From Roseburia rectibacter (GTDB taxonomy: Bacteria; Bacillota; Clostridia; Lachnospirales; Lachnospiraceae), in the NCBI RefSeq assembly GCF_014287515.2, contig NZ_CP092473.1, positions 3,197,501-3,261,500 on the forward strand: 64,000 nt of DNA. The letters are read 5' to 3'. Each line of letters begins with the position of its first letter. Position 1 is the stretch's first letter. The translations under genes and the position numbers were made by a program. This document shows, one piece after another, positions 45,601 through 52,986 of the stretch. Under the pieces are notes generated by a model. That model ran no database searches and was not told the origin of the DNA. It was given only the letters and a program-made list of their open reading frames with translations.

Positions 45601-45820
45601 TGGTCTGGTATCTCGGGATCATATCTTTGATCGTACGGGTCTCCACATGTCCGATGTGCGGTTTGCCGTTTGCAGTTGGCGGTCCGTCATAAAAGGTGTA
45701 CGTCTCTCCTTCCTTGCGGTGTTCCATGCTCTTTTTAAAGATGTCGTTGTCATTCCAGAACTTTTCGATCTGTTTTTCTCTGTCTACGAAATTCAGATTC
45801 GCATCAACTTTCTTATACAT
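42629..45820 (-). CDS. ileS: Isoleucyl-tRNA synthetase (long, type 2-like)
   Basis: This class I synthetase charges tRNA-Ile. The 1063 residues include PPTANGKPHIGH (HIGH motif, near 50), WDTHGLPVELEVEKL, the editing domain region (TWTTPWTLPSNVALC-like, seen as AWTTTPWTLPSN), GWFYSLM, and KMSKSKGN (near 600). The length and the PPTANGKPHIGH form fit the type 2 (IleS2, eukaryote-like) class rather than the ~930-residue type 1; IleS2 enzymes are known for low mupirocin sensitivity. The GGAGG upstream of the ATG at 45820 is clear. A T-box leader precedes the gene. Confidence 0.96.
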   Translation of the reverse strand: MYKKVDANLNFVDREKQIEKFWNDNDIFKKSMEHRKEGETYTFYDGPPTANGKPHIGHVETRTIKDMIPRYQTMKGKFVPRKAGWDTHGLPVELEVEKLLGLNGKEQIEEYGMEPFIKKCKESVWKYKGMWEDFSKTVGFWADMDNPYVTYDDNFIESEWWALKEIWNKNLLYKGFKIVPYCPRCGTPLSSQEVAQGYKTVKERSAVARFKVIGEDAYFLAWTTTPWTLPSNVALCVNPDETYCKVKAVDGYTYYMAEALLDTVLGKLLDKDAAEGTKAYEVLETYKGSDLEYKEYEPLFDCAKEIIEKQHKKAHYIVCDTYVTMTDGTGIVHIAPAFGEDDAAVGRKYDLPFVQLVDGKGELTKETPYAGIFVKKADPMVLKDLNEKGLLFDAPKFEHEYPHCWRCDTPLIYYARESWFIKMTAVKDDLIRNNNTVNWIPESIGKGRFGDWLENIQDWGISRNRYWGTPLPVWECECGHQECIGSRAELAERSGNPNDAKVELHRPYIDAVTFKCPDCGKEMHRVPEVIDCWFDSGAMPFAQHHYPFENKDVFEKQFPAKFISEAVDQTRGWFYSLMAESTLLFNKAPYENVIVLGHVQDENGQKMSKSKGNAVDPFDALETYGADAIRWYFYTSSAPWIPKRFSGKLVQEGQRKFMGTLWNTYAFFVLYANIDQFDATKYTLDYEKLSVMDKWLLSKLNSAIKGTDENLANYRIPEAAKVLDEFVDDMSNWYVRRSRDRFWAKGMEQDKINAYMTLYTALVEICKAAAPMIPFMTEEIYQNLVRSINTEAPESIHLCDFPAVNESWIDKDLEKNMDEVLKIVVMGRACRNSANIKNRQPIGNMYVKAPNVLPEYFVEIIEDELNVKKVNFTEDVSAYTSYTFKPQLRTVGPKYGKFLGQIQKALAELDGNKAMAELKANGVLALPSVSDDVKLSEEDLLITMTQMEGYVTEGDNTVTVVLDTNLTLELVEEGFVRELISKIQTMRKEAGFEVMDKISIYYHADEKVADIFNKYENDIMGDVLGTEVVAEADSFDSGENGIYCKEWNINGEKVLLGVKKGEN

Positions 45821-45825
45821 TGCTA

Positions 45826-45947
45826 ACCTCCATTACTTAAATAAAGAGTCGTTTGCGACTCTTTCGCGCCCGAGTGGTGCTGTTTACAGCTAACTTCTTC
45901 TCCACGAGGTGCGCATCATTTTTCATTCACAGGAAATCCTGTGAATG
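45826..45947 (-). repeat. Hairpin-rich spacer between T-box terminator and ileS
   Basis: Two perfect stems are present: TTTCATTCACAGGA/TCCTGTGAATGAAA (45919-45949) and AAAGAGTCG/CGACTCTTT (45845-45866). A GCTGT/ACAGC stem and a weaker long pairing lie between them. It is not part of the standard T-box and resembles a small palindromic insertion. Confidence 0.5.
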
Positions 45948-46239
45948 AAAAAAGCCCTCGTCCTGTATATAGGACGAGGGCTTGATTTCTTCGTTATACC
46001 ACCTGATATACAAATGTACACGGTAAAATCCGGATACATGTTCCCTGTAACGCAGGAAATGCGTCAGCGCTTACTCTGCCTCGAAAAGTCCTTATCTCGA
46101 CCTGCCGGGATCATTTCAGACTGCAGCTTGAAAGTGATCTTCATTCAGCAGATACTCGCACCGGTTTCCACCTGCTCCGGCTCTCTGTTACTTTTTCTGA
46201 TGAACTACTGTCTTCGTCATTGCCTTTTGCCAAAAATCT
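45948..46239 (-). promoter_or_regulatory. T-box riboswitch (isoleucine) upstream of ileS
   Basis: On the minus strand the leader shows a Stem I region (AGAGAGCCGG...GGTGGAAACCGGTG). The specifier region is GAAGATCACTTTC, with codon AUC (Ile) at 46136-46138. The T-box bulge region is AGGTGGTATAACG (about 45991-46004). A strong terminator follows, with stem GCCCTCGTCCT/AGGACGAGGGC (45954-45964, 45971-45981) and six T. Uncharged tRNA-Ile should stabilise the antiterminator and allow ileS (and glgP) transcription. The gene downstream confirms the amino acid. Confidence 0.9.
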
Positions 46240-46246
46240 AGTTTTT

Positions 46247-46275
46247 AGTATAGACTCGGAAAGTAAGAATGTCAA
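46247..46275 (-). promoter_or_regulatory. Promoter of the ileS T-box transcript
   Basis: A near-perfect sigma-A promoter: TTGACA (46270-46275), 17 bases, TATACT (46247-46252). Confidence 0.9.
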
Positions 46276-46286
46276 GAGTCCAGATA

Positions 46287-46316
46287 CTTTTATACCGCAC
46301 GCTTTTATACCGCACG
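46287..46316. repeat. 15-base tandem duplication at the 3' end of the DHH gene
   Basis: CTTTTATACCGCACG is repeated head-to-tail (46287-46301, 46302-46316). The stop codon lies in the second copy, so the other copy is untranslated and the protein is not changed. Confidence 0.8.
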
Positions 46317-47288
46317 CTTTTTGACATCCGCGATCACTGCCAGAAACCTCTCTTTCATCTGTGCCTCTAACAGTTTGACATCCATGTCACTGCCCGTACA
46401 TGGCACAAATCCTCCTGCCATCGATGCGTGACCGCCGCCATTGCCAATTCCCTTCAGTGCCTCTGCCACGATCTTTCCTGCATCGAGCATACTCTTTTCA
46501 CTGCGCACGGAAAGTTTGATCCCGTCTGACTTTCTCGAATACACAACGGAAAATGACACTTCTTTTAAAGCAAGCATGAAATCGGATATATTTGCGATCA
46601 CCGGACAATCTTTCCCTGTATTACAGAAGCTGATATCATCATAAACCTCAATGCTTGAAATGGCGCTGGAATATGCCATCAGGTCATCAAAACAAAGATT
46701 ACTGTTTTCTAACATATGAATGACCTCATAATCACATTCATCAAACATCCGGTAGAGCATCTCAATATCAAGTTTTGATACCCCACGGCTCAAATTGTTG
46801 GTGTCGATCCTTATACCGTATGTCAGAGTCGTCGCAATCCTTCTATCCATCGGGATCTCATTCTCAAAGAAATACTGCGCTACGATCGTTGCACAGGCAC
46901 CCACCCCCGGACGGATGTCCTTAAACCGGTATGAAAACTTTTCATTTTCGGGATGATGGTCAATGCAGATGATCTCATCCCCCGTAATATCTATGATATT
47001 GGAGTTGCCTTTCTGTGCATCTACAAGGATCACTTCATCTTCTTCCGTCAGGATCGCTCCAAGATCTTCCACATTCAGGAGCTCAATGTTCATCAGTTCC
47101 CGCAGTTTATCTGTGCTGTAACGGTCGATTTTTCCTTTGTAACAGATCGTCGAAGTAATACCATTGTGCTTTAATAACTCCTGTATGCCAAGCGCACTTG
47201 CGATCGCATCCGGATCCGGGAAATTATGTGTCTGGATATATACGTGTTTTCGGTTGATCTGTTTTAACAATTCTTCTAGCTTTGTCAT
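46305..47288 (-). CDS. DHH family phosphoesterase (NrnA-like)
   Basis: The 327-residue protein has DHH motifs: NFPDPDAIAS (motif I), VILVDAQ (motif II), CIDHHPEN (motif III, the DHH triad) and the DHHA1 end GNGGGHASMAGGFVP. Such enzymes degrade nano-RNA or dephosphorylate pAp; some act on cyclic di-AMP products. It is not membrane-bound and lacks GGDEF or PAS domains, so NrnA-like is a better fit than GdpP. Confidence 0.88.
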   Translation of the reverse strand: MTKLEELLKQINRKHVYIQTHNFPDPDAIASALGIQELLKHNGITSTICYKGKIDRYSTDKLRELMNIELLNVEDLGAILTEEDEVILVDAQKGNSNIIDITGDEIICIDHHPENEKFSYRFKDIRPGVGACATIVAQYFFENEIPMDRRIATTLTYGIRIDTNNLSRGVSKLDIEMLYRMFDECDYEVIHMLENSNLCFDDLMAYSSAISSIEVYDDISFCNTGKDCPVIANISDFMLALKEVSFSVVYSRKSDGIKLSVRSEKSMLDAGKIVAEALKGIGNGGGHASMAGGFVPCTGSDMDVKLLEAQMKERFLAVIADVKKRAV

Positions 47289-47354
47289 ACTGTACTATTT
47301 CCTTTACCACTCATCCGTAATCTTTTTGACAGCATTATTTTTCATAAACATGAT

Positions 47355-48014
47355 TCAGTCCCTGTTCTTCTCTGCAAAATATTTTTCTGCCACCTTTTTT
47401 GTCACAAGTTCTGAAAATGCCAGAATCTTATGCTGTGCTTCCGGAACACTTCCAAAACCATATGCAGCATGTATAAATCCGACTCCCGCCTTTTTGCTTG
47501 CCTCATAATCTCCCTGGATATCACCCACATAGACCGCTTCCTCTAAATGATTCCGGTCTGCCAGAAGTCTGATATTATCACCTTTCTGTAAAAGATTATT
47601 GCCATAACATTCAATATCTGAAAAATAATCCCAGAAATGATAGTGATCTAAAAATGCCTCAATGTAACCTTTCTGACAATTACTTACAATATAGAGTTCA
47701 TAATTCTTTTTTAATTCTTTGAAAGTATCCTCAAGATCCGGGTAAAGCACACCGCCGTGCTCTCTTAAATAATCATTTTCTATCCTGCAGCACTCTGCTA
47801 AAAGAGATTCCTGCTCTGCTTCGGAAAGTTCCGGGAATAACAGCTTTGCGATCACATCCATGGTTTTTCCCATAACGCCCTTGATATCTGCTTCCGTGAG
47901 TACCTTATTTATCCTTCCATCCTGACGGATCGCTTCGTTCCAGGATTCAGCCACATTGGCTGCGGAATCCCAGAGTGTACCGTCCATGTCAAAAATAATT
48001 CCCTGTTTTTTCAT
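47355..48014 (-). CDS. HAD family hydrolase
   Basis: The 219-residue phosphatase-like protein has the HAD motifs DMDGTLWDS (motif I, Asp nucleophile at 9-11), IVSNCQKGY (motif II), a late Lys, and VYVGDIQGDYEASKKAG (motif IV). The alpha-helical cap between I and II fits the phosphoglycolate phosphatase-like subgroup. The substrate is unknown. The ATG at 48014 follows GGAG. Confidence 0.9.
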   Translation of the reverse strand: MKKQGIIFDMDGTLWDSAANVAESWNEAIRQDGRINKVLTEADIKGVMGKTMDVIAKLLFPELSEAEQESLLAECCRIENDYLREHGGVLYPDLEDTFKELKKNYELYIVSNCQKGYIEAFLDHYHFWDYFSDIECYGNNLLQKGDNIRLLADRNHLEEAVYVGDIQGDYEASKKAGVGFIHAAYGFGSVPEAQHKILAFSELVTKKVAEKYFAEKNRD

Positions 48015-48093
48015 AGCAATCTCCATTCCTGTCTGTGAAAAATCCGATCTTTCAATCTGATCTGCGTTTTAACTGCAAATTAATTTACCGGTC

Positions 48094-49611
48094 TTATTTT
48101 TCCATTAAATGATCTAAATTATATATGTCGGCATATTTTTTTTCAAAATAACGCACCAGCGGCTCTGCTGATACTTCTTTGCCGCACACATTTGCGATCA
48201 CTTCTTTCGGTGTACGTGTACTGCCATACCAGTGAATTTTTTTGTTCAGCCATTTTGTGATCTGTAAAATTCTGCCATCTTTTAAGATCTCATCCACCGG
48301 TCCTAATTCTTTTTCAAGCTCCTCTAAATACATTCCATCATAGATGCTTCCCAAAAGATAACTTGGAAAATAACCGAATGAGCCGTCTGACCAGTGCATA
48401 TCCTGCAAGATTCCCTCTGCATCATTCGCCGGGGTGATATCTAAGTATTCTTTCATTTTCTGATTCCACAATTCCGGCAGATTCCCAACCGGAATATTCT
48501 CACGGAAGATTGCCTTTTCCATTTCATAGCGCAATATAATATGGAAGCAATAGGTCACCTCATCTGCCTCGGTACGGATCAGGCTGTTTCTGACATGATT
48601 GATCTCATGGTAAAACTCATCCAGCGAAATCTCCTTCATCTGCGGCATCAGCTCCTGCACTTTCCCATAAACCGGAATCCAGAAGTTGTTATTGCGACCT
48701 AAAATATTCTCATAAAAACGGGACTGGCTTTCATGAACGCCCATGTAATGACAGCTTCCGGCTACCGTATTGTCATATTCCGGATTGACATTCTGCTCAA
48801 AGATCGCATGACCACCCTCATGAATTGCAGAAAACATTGCTGAGATCGGATCATGCTCGTAATAATGATTGGTCACACGGACATCTTTTGATGAAAAATT
48901 CAGTGTGAATGGGTGCTCTGTCTCTCCCACTGAACCGGCATCTTTGGAAAATCCAATGTAGGAAAGTAAAAGATCCTGTACTTTTCTCTGGTCATCCGGA
49001 TCAAAATAAGCATGGAACTTTGCATCATCCGGCTGTTTTGCGGCAAGTATTTTTTTCACAAGCGGAATCAGTGCTTCCTTTAGTTCACCAAACAGACGAT
49101 CAATCGTTGCAGAATCCATTCCCTCTTCATATTTATCTAACAATACATCATAAACTTCTTTGCCAGGATCCGTATAACCTGCCATTTCTCTGGTAAGTGC
49201 GATCATTTTTTCTAAATGTGGTGCAAAAATAGAAAAATCAGATGCATTCTTTGCCTCTTCCCAGGCATTTCCGGACTCTGCCTGCTCACGCACCATCACT
49301 TCATAGCGGTCTTTTGGAATCCGTCTGTCTTTTTCCATATCACGCTGCATGCGTGTCACGATAAACTTCATCTTATCCGATAACTGTTCAAATTCTTCCG
49401 GCTTCTTTAATTTTTCCAACATTCCATAAAGTTCATCCGAAGTAGACATCGCAAAACTTTCCGTTGAAAAATAGGTCAGCGCATCAATATGTCCTGCCTG
49501 TCCCAGTTTTGGTGCACATGTTTTCATGTCCCAGTACAAAAGTGTATTAATATGTTCATATTTTTTCATTTTATCGAGATACTGCTCGAATTCTTCTAAT
49601 GTTTTACTCAT
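48094..49611 (-). CDS. M32 family metallocarboxypeptidase
   Basis: The 505-residue protein has the zinc site HEGGH in IHEGGHAIFEQN (near 265) and the downstream Glu in the YMGVHESQSRFYEN segment, which define thermostable carboxypeptidase 1 (M32). It removes C-terminal residues from peptides in the cytoplasm. I chose the ATG at 49611 because GGAGG sits 6 bases upstream and the length then fits the family (~500); a reading to 49701 adds 30 unrelated residues. Confidence 0.93.
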   Translation of the reverse strand: MSKTLEEFEQYLDKMKKYEHINTLLYWDMKTCAPKLGQAGHIDALTYFSTESFAMSTSDELYGMLEKLKKPEEFEQLSDKMKFIVTRMQRDMEKDRRIPKDRYEVMVREQAESGNAWEEAKNASDFSIFAPHLEKMIALTREMAGYTDPGKEVYDVLLDKYEEGMDSATIDRLFGELKEALIPLVKKILAAKQPDDAKFHAYFDPDDQRKVQDLLLSYIGFSKDAGSVGETEHPFTLNFSSKDVRVTNHYYEHDPISAMFSAIHEGGHAIFEQNVNPEYDNTVAGSCHYMGVHESQSRFYENILGRNNNFWIPVYGKVQELMPQMKEISLDEFYHEINHVRNSLIRTEADEVTYCFHIILRYEMEKAIFRENIPVGNLPELWNQKMKEYLDITPANDAEGILQDMHWSDGSFGYFPSYLLGSIYDGMYLEELEKELGPVDEILKDGRILQITKWLNKKIHWYGSTRTPKEVIANVCGKEVSAEPLVRYFEKKYADIYNLDHLMEK

Positions 49612-49719
49612 GTAGTCCTCCATTTTCAGAACGATGCCATTTCCACATACGGCATGCCGTTCTTTCTGTTCCATATTAACACAGGACATGTGACCTGTCA
49701 CTTATTTTTAGTATAACCA

Positions 49720-49767
49720 AAAAACACCACAGACATGTCATTGTGCATGTCCATGGTGTTTTTTTCA
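49720..49767. terminator. Bidirectional terminator after ilvE
   Basis: The stem AAAACACCAC-AGACATG/CATGTCCATGGTGTTTT has T runs at both ends. It lies after the ilvE stop on the minus strand. Confidence 0.85.
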
Positions 49768-49788
49768 ATCGTGATCAGACAATATTGT

Positions 49789-50853
49789 TTATTTTACCTC
49801 TACTGTCCAGCCGTATTTATCAGGCAGTTTGCCCCACTGGATTCCGGTTAAGGTATCATATAATTTCTGTGTCAGCTCTCCGATCTTGAAATCGTTGACC
49901 GTTACAACATCATCTTTGTAGCGGAGTTCTCCGACAGGAGAGATAACTGCTGCTGTACCTGTTCCAAATACTTCCTCAAGTGTGCCGTCATGTCCGGCTT
50001 TCATCAGATCGTCTACGGAAAGTCTGGTCTCATTTACTTTATAACCCCAGTCTCTTAACAGATGGATCATGGAATCTCTTGTTACACCCGGAAGAACAGT
50101 TCCCTCAATCGGTGCTGTGTAGATCTCGCCAGCGATCTTGAACATGATGTTCATGGTTCCAACTTCCTCTACATATTTACGATGCTCGCCGTCTAACCAG
50201 AGTACCTGAGAATATCCCATTTTCTCTGCTTTGACCTGTCCTAAAATGGAACCTGCGTAGTTACCACCGCATTTTGTAAATCCGGTACCACCTTTTACGG
50301 CACGAACCAGCTCGTCCTCGACTAAGATCTTAACCGGGTTGATTCCCTCTGCATAATATGCGCCAACCGGGCAGCAGATAATCATAAACTTATAAGCAGA
50401 TGCCATATGTACACCAAGTGCGGCTTCTGTTGCAAACATAAATGGACGGATGTAAAGAGATGTCTCAGGTTCTGACGGAACCCAGTCCTCTTCAACTTTT
50501 ACCAGTGCTTTTACTGCCTCCACAAACATATCAACCGGGAACTCCGGCATGCAGAGTCTTGCGTTGGAATTAATCATTCTCTTTGCGTTCATTTCCGGAC
50601 GGAATAACTGGATCTTGCCCTCTGCTGTACGGTATGCTTTCATGCCCTCAAATGTTTCCTGTGCGTAATGTAAAGTTACACATGCAGGATCCATGGTAAT
50701 CGGTCCTTCCGGAACGATTCTTGCATCTTTCCAGCCCTCTTCTTTTGTCCAGTCCATAACAAACATATAGTCTGTCATATATTTTCCGAATCCAAGATGT
50801 TTCTGATCCGGTTTCTCCTTTAAATGTTCTCTTTTTTCAAATCTGATATCCAT
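49789..50853 (-). CDS. ilvE: Branched-chain amino acid aminotransferase
   Basis: The 354-residue fold type IV PLP enzyme is of the BCAT2 form: LHYAQETFEGMKAYR, the FRPEMNAKRMINSNARL region, PLP lysine in TKCGGNYAGS (near 200), EVGTMNIMF and the GTGTAAVISPVG loop. It makes or breaks down leucine, isoleucine and valine. The start at 50853 fits the family. Its promoter stands alone, and no T-box is visible in the ~40-base leader. Confidence 0.96.
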   Translation of the reverse strand: MDIRFEKREHLKEKPDQKHLGFGKYMTDYMFVMDWTKEEGWKDARIVPEGPITMDPACVTLHYAQETFEGMKAYRTAEGKIQLFRPEMNAKRMINSNARLCMPEFPVDMFVEAVKALVKVEEDWVPSEPETSLYIRPFMFATEAALGVHMASAYKFMIICCPVGAYYAEGINPVKILVEDELVRAVKGGTGFTKCGGNYAGSILGQVKAEKMGYSQVLWLDGEHRKYVEEVGTMNIMFKIAGEIYTAPIEGTVLPGVTRDSMIHLLRDWGYKVNETRLSVDDLMKAGHDGTLEEVFGTGTAAVISPVGELRYKDDVVTVNDFKIGELTQKLYDTLTGIQWGKLPDKYGWTVEVK

Positions 50854-50894
50854 AACATATGCCTCCGACTCTCTATCGTTTTTTTCTGACCATC

Positions 50895-50923
50895 ATTATG
50901 ATACTTTCTTTTTTGAGTGTCAA
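50895..50923 (-). promoter_or_regulatory. Promoter of ilvE
   Basis: TTGACA (50918-50923), 17 bases, CATAAT (50895-50900), about 42 bases before the start codon. Confidence 0.75.
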
Positions 50924-51042
50924 GATTATTCCAAAGGCTTATATTCGCCATTACTTAAATTCATAATATTATTTATTATTCATAAGCATGCGTTATACTA
51001 TTTGTAATCGAAATAGGGCACCTGATAAATGATGGCTCACAC

Positions 51043-51582
51043 TTAGTTCTGCCCTGCGATTACTTTTTTTAAAGGAATCCAGATGATAAATGCGAATACG
51101 CTTCCGATTGCTGCTGTGATAAGCTGCGTCACGGAAAATGTTGTCTGGAATACTGCCATTTTAGGTACCATTGCTTCCGGGAGCAAGGAAGGGATTAAGA
51201 TCAATGCGATCACGATTCCCATAAATAATGCTTTTGCGATACTGCCTGCTGCCATACCTGCGATCAGTCCTGCATTGCCCTTGATCTTCTTTGCAAGCAG
51301 ACTGACGGCAACCACGAGAATCATATTTCCGATCATAACACATGGGATGATCGCCGGAATTGCTGACATGACAGGACTTCCCGTGATCAGAAATGAAGTA
51401 ACCGGCGTGATCACTGAGAGAATGATCCCGCATGCCATTCCTGCACCTAATGCGGCAATGATAAGACATGCATTAATGATCGGTCCCGTGATATAGACGC
51501 TTGTGTTTTTAAAGAACTGGCTCACGATACAAATCGCCAGTAAGACTGCTGTTGTTGTAATTTGTTTCGTTGTGATTTTCAT
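51043..51582 (-). CDS. ECF transporter S component-like membrane protein
   Basis: The 179-residue protein has about six hydrophobic segments. It starts with TTKQITTTAVLLAICIVSQF, a pattern typical of ECF S components, and has the GNMILVVAVSLLAKKI and GMAAGSIAKALFMG segments. S components bind a vitamin or metal and share an energising module encoded elsewhere. The ligand cannot be told from the sequence: no riboswitch or vitamin gene is adjacent. The start at 51582 (AGAGGATTT upstream) gives the normal size. Confidence 0.8.
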   Translation of the reverse strand: MKITTKQITTTAVLLAICIVSQFFKNTSVYITGPIINACLIIAALGAGMACGIILSVITPVTSFLITGSPVMSAIPAIIPCVMIGNMILVVAVSLLAKKIKGNAGLIAGMAAGSIAKALFMGIVIALILIPSLLPEAMVPKMAVFQTTFSVTQLITAAIGSVFAFIIWIPLKKVIAGQN

Positions 51583-51621
51583 AAATCCTCTGCTCCTTTT
51601 TCCTGTGTAATTTTCGCAACC

Positions 51622-51650
51622 ATCATAGTACAACACTTATAAAAAGTCAA
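51622..51650 (-). promoter_or_regulatory. Promoter of the ECF S-component gene
   Basis: TTGACT (51645-51650), 17 bases, TATGAT (51622-51627), divergent from the flavin reductase promoter. Confidence 0.75.
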
Positions 51651-51674
51651 TTTTTGAACAGCCCTATTTTTCTC

Positions 51675-51703
51675 TTGTCAATTAAATCAGGGAATTTTAT
51701 AAT
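51675..51703 (+). promoter_or_regulatory. Promoter of the flavin reductase gene
   Basis: TTGTCA (51675-51680), 17 bases, TATAAT (51698-51703), about 48 bases before the start codon. Confidence 0.8.
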
Positions 51704-51750
51704 AAAACCAACATATAAATATTTTGTGCACTGATAAAGGAGATTACGCT

Positions 51751-52260
51751 ATGCATACATTTCAGCCTATAACAGCAGATATGATAGAATTCGATCCATT
51801 TACAAAGATTGGCAAAGAATGGGCTCTGCTCACCGCAGGTTCTAAGGATAAAGCAAACACCATGACCATAAGCTGGGGCGGTGTCGGTGTCTTATGGGGT
51901 AAAAACGTCGCTTTCGTATTTGTCCGTGATTCCAGATACACCAAGGAACTAATCGATAAAAACGAATTTTTTTCCTTAAGTTTCCTGTCTGAAAAATACC
52001 GTGACGCATTAAATTACTGTGGAAGCCACTCCGGTCGTGATGAAGAAGACAAAATCTCTGCTGCCGGATTAACACTTACTTCCCGTCACAGTATTCCATT
52101 CATCGACGAGGGAAATATGGTCCTGTTATGTGAGAAAATGTCTGCGACAAGATTGACGGAAGATTCTTTCCTGATGCCGGAAATCGCAAAAAAATGGTAC
52201 ACAGATCATGACATGCACACAATGTATATTGCGGAGATCATTGATATTCTGGCAAGATAA
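51751..52260 (+). CDS. Flavin reductase family protein
   Basis: The 169-residue protein has the FMN-binding split-barrel: WALLTAG, then NTMTISWGGVGVLWGKNVAFVFV (FMN site), and FSLSFL with the later DEEDKISAAGL. It would bind FMN and pass electrons from NAD(P)H or an iron-sulfur partner; the true acceptor is unknown. The ATG at 51751 follows AAAGGAG. It lies in its own unit. Confidence 0.9.
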   Translation: MHTFQPITADMIEFDPFTKIGKEWALLTAGSKDKANTMTISWGGVGVLWGKNVAFVFVRDSRYTKELIDKNEFFSLSFLSEKYRDALNYCGSHSGRDEEDKISAAGLTLTSRHSIPFIDEGNMVLLCEKMSATRLTEDSFLMPEIAKKWYTDHDMHTMYIAEIIDILAR

Positions 52261-52271
52261 TCCTGAACACC

Positions 52272-52300
52272 TTGCTTTTTCCAAAAATCAATGCTACAAT
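52272..52300 (+). promoter_or_regulatory. Promoter of the 171-aa membrane protein gene
   Basis: TTGCTT (52272-52277), 17 bases, TACAAT (52295-52300), 46 bases before the start codon. Confidence 0.65.
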
Positions 52301-52346
52301 ATTTTTTGAATTTTGTTCTAAAAAGTAAATATATGGAGGATTATTT

Positions 52347-52862
52347 ATGAGCCCAGTTACTATCGTATTACTGGTTATCTTAGCCGTCTTAATCATCGGA
52401 CTTGTTGTCCTTTATTTTCTCGGGAAGAAAGCACAGAAAAAGAAAGCCGAACAGGATGAACAGCTTGCAGCCGCCGCACAGACCGTATCCATGCTGATCA
52501 TAGATAAGAAGCGAATGCGTATTACCGAATCTGGTCTTCCACAGGTTGTGATCGACCAGACACCAAAGATGATGCGCCGTACCAAACTTCCGATCGTAAA
52601 AGCAAAGGTTGGACCGAAAGTTATGTCTTTGATTGCAGATGAATCCGTGTTTGATTACATACCGATCAAGAAAGAAGTAAAAGCTACCGTAAGTGGTATT
52701 TATATCACAAAGGTTACCGGTGTACGCGGACCTCTTGAGAAACCGGAAGGTAAAAAGAGCTGGAGAACCAAATTAAAAGAAAAAGCTGTCCGTGCAAATA
52801 AGGAGCTCGAAAAAGAAAAAACTGAACTTGAAAAAGAGAAAAGCAAGAAAAAGAAAAAATAA
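52347..52862 (+). CDS. Single-pass membrane protein with Lys-rich coiled tail, unknown function
   Basis: The 171-residue protein starts with a membrane helix (about 4-26, VTIVLLVILAVLIIGLVVLY). A basic-acidic linker follows, then a compact region (ITESGLPQVVIDQTPKMMRR to VTGVRGPL) and a coiled-coil tail of Lys/Glu repeats ending in six Lys. No family is recognised; homologues seem common in Lachnospiraceae. GGAGG precedes the ATG. Confidence 0.7.
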   Translation: MSPVTIVLLVILAVLIIGLVVLYFLGKKAQKKKAEQDEQLAAAAQTVSMLIIDKKRMRITESGLPQVVIDQTPKMMRRTKLPIVKAKVGPKVMSLIADESVFDYIPIKKEVKATVSGIYITKVTGVRGPLEKPEGKKSWRTKLKEKAVRANKELEKEKTELEKEKSKKKKK

Positions 52863-52875
52863 ATGATAAAACCTG

Positions 52876-52916
52876 AAAATACCGCAGATGTGAAGATCGC
52901 ATTTGCGGTATTTTTT
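52876..52916 (+). terminator. Terminator of the 171-aa gene
   Basis: The stem AAAATACCGCA/TGCGGTATTTT ends in six T on the plus strand. Confidence 0.9.
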
Positions 52917-52986
52917 ATCAGTTCAATTTTTTATATCATTCATACTGGCATCTATTTATGCACTCTGTTTCTGCTGTCCCATTACG

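Noticed and set aside
42812..45826. Several 60-150 aa plus-strand open frames opposite ileS
   Set aside because: They lack RBSs and recognisable domains and are antisense to a highly conserved synthetase gene.
50854..51042. T-box or leader peptide for ilvE
   Set aside because: The promoter lies ~40 bases from the start codon, leaving no room. No run of branched-chain codons with a start is seen.
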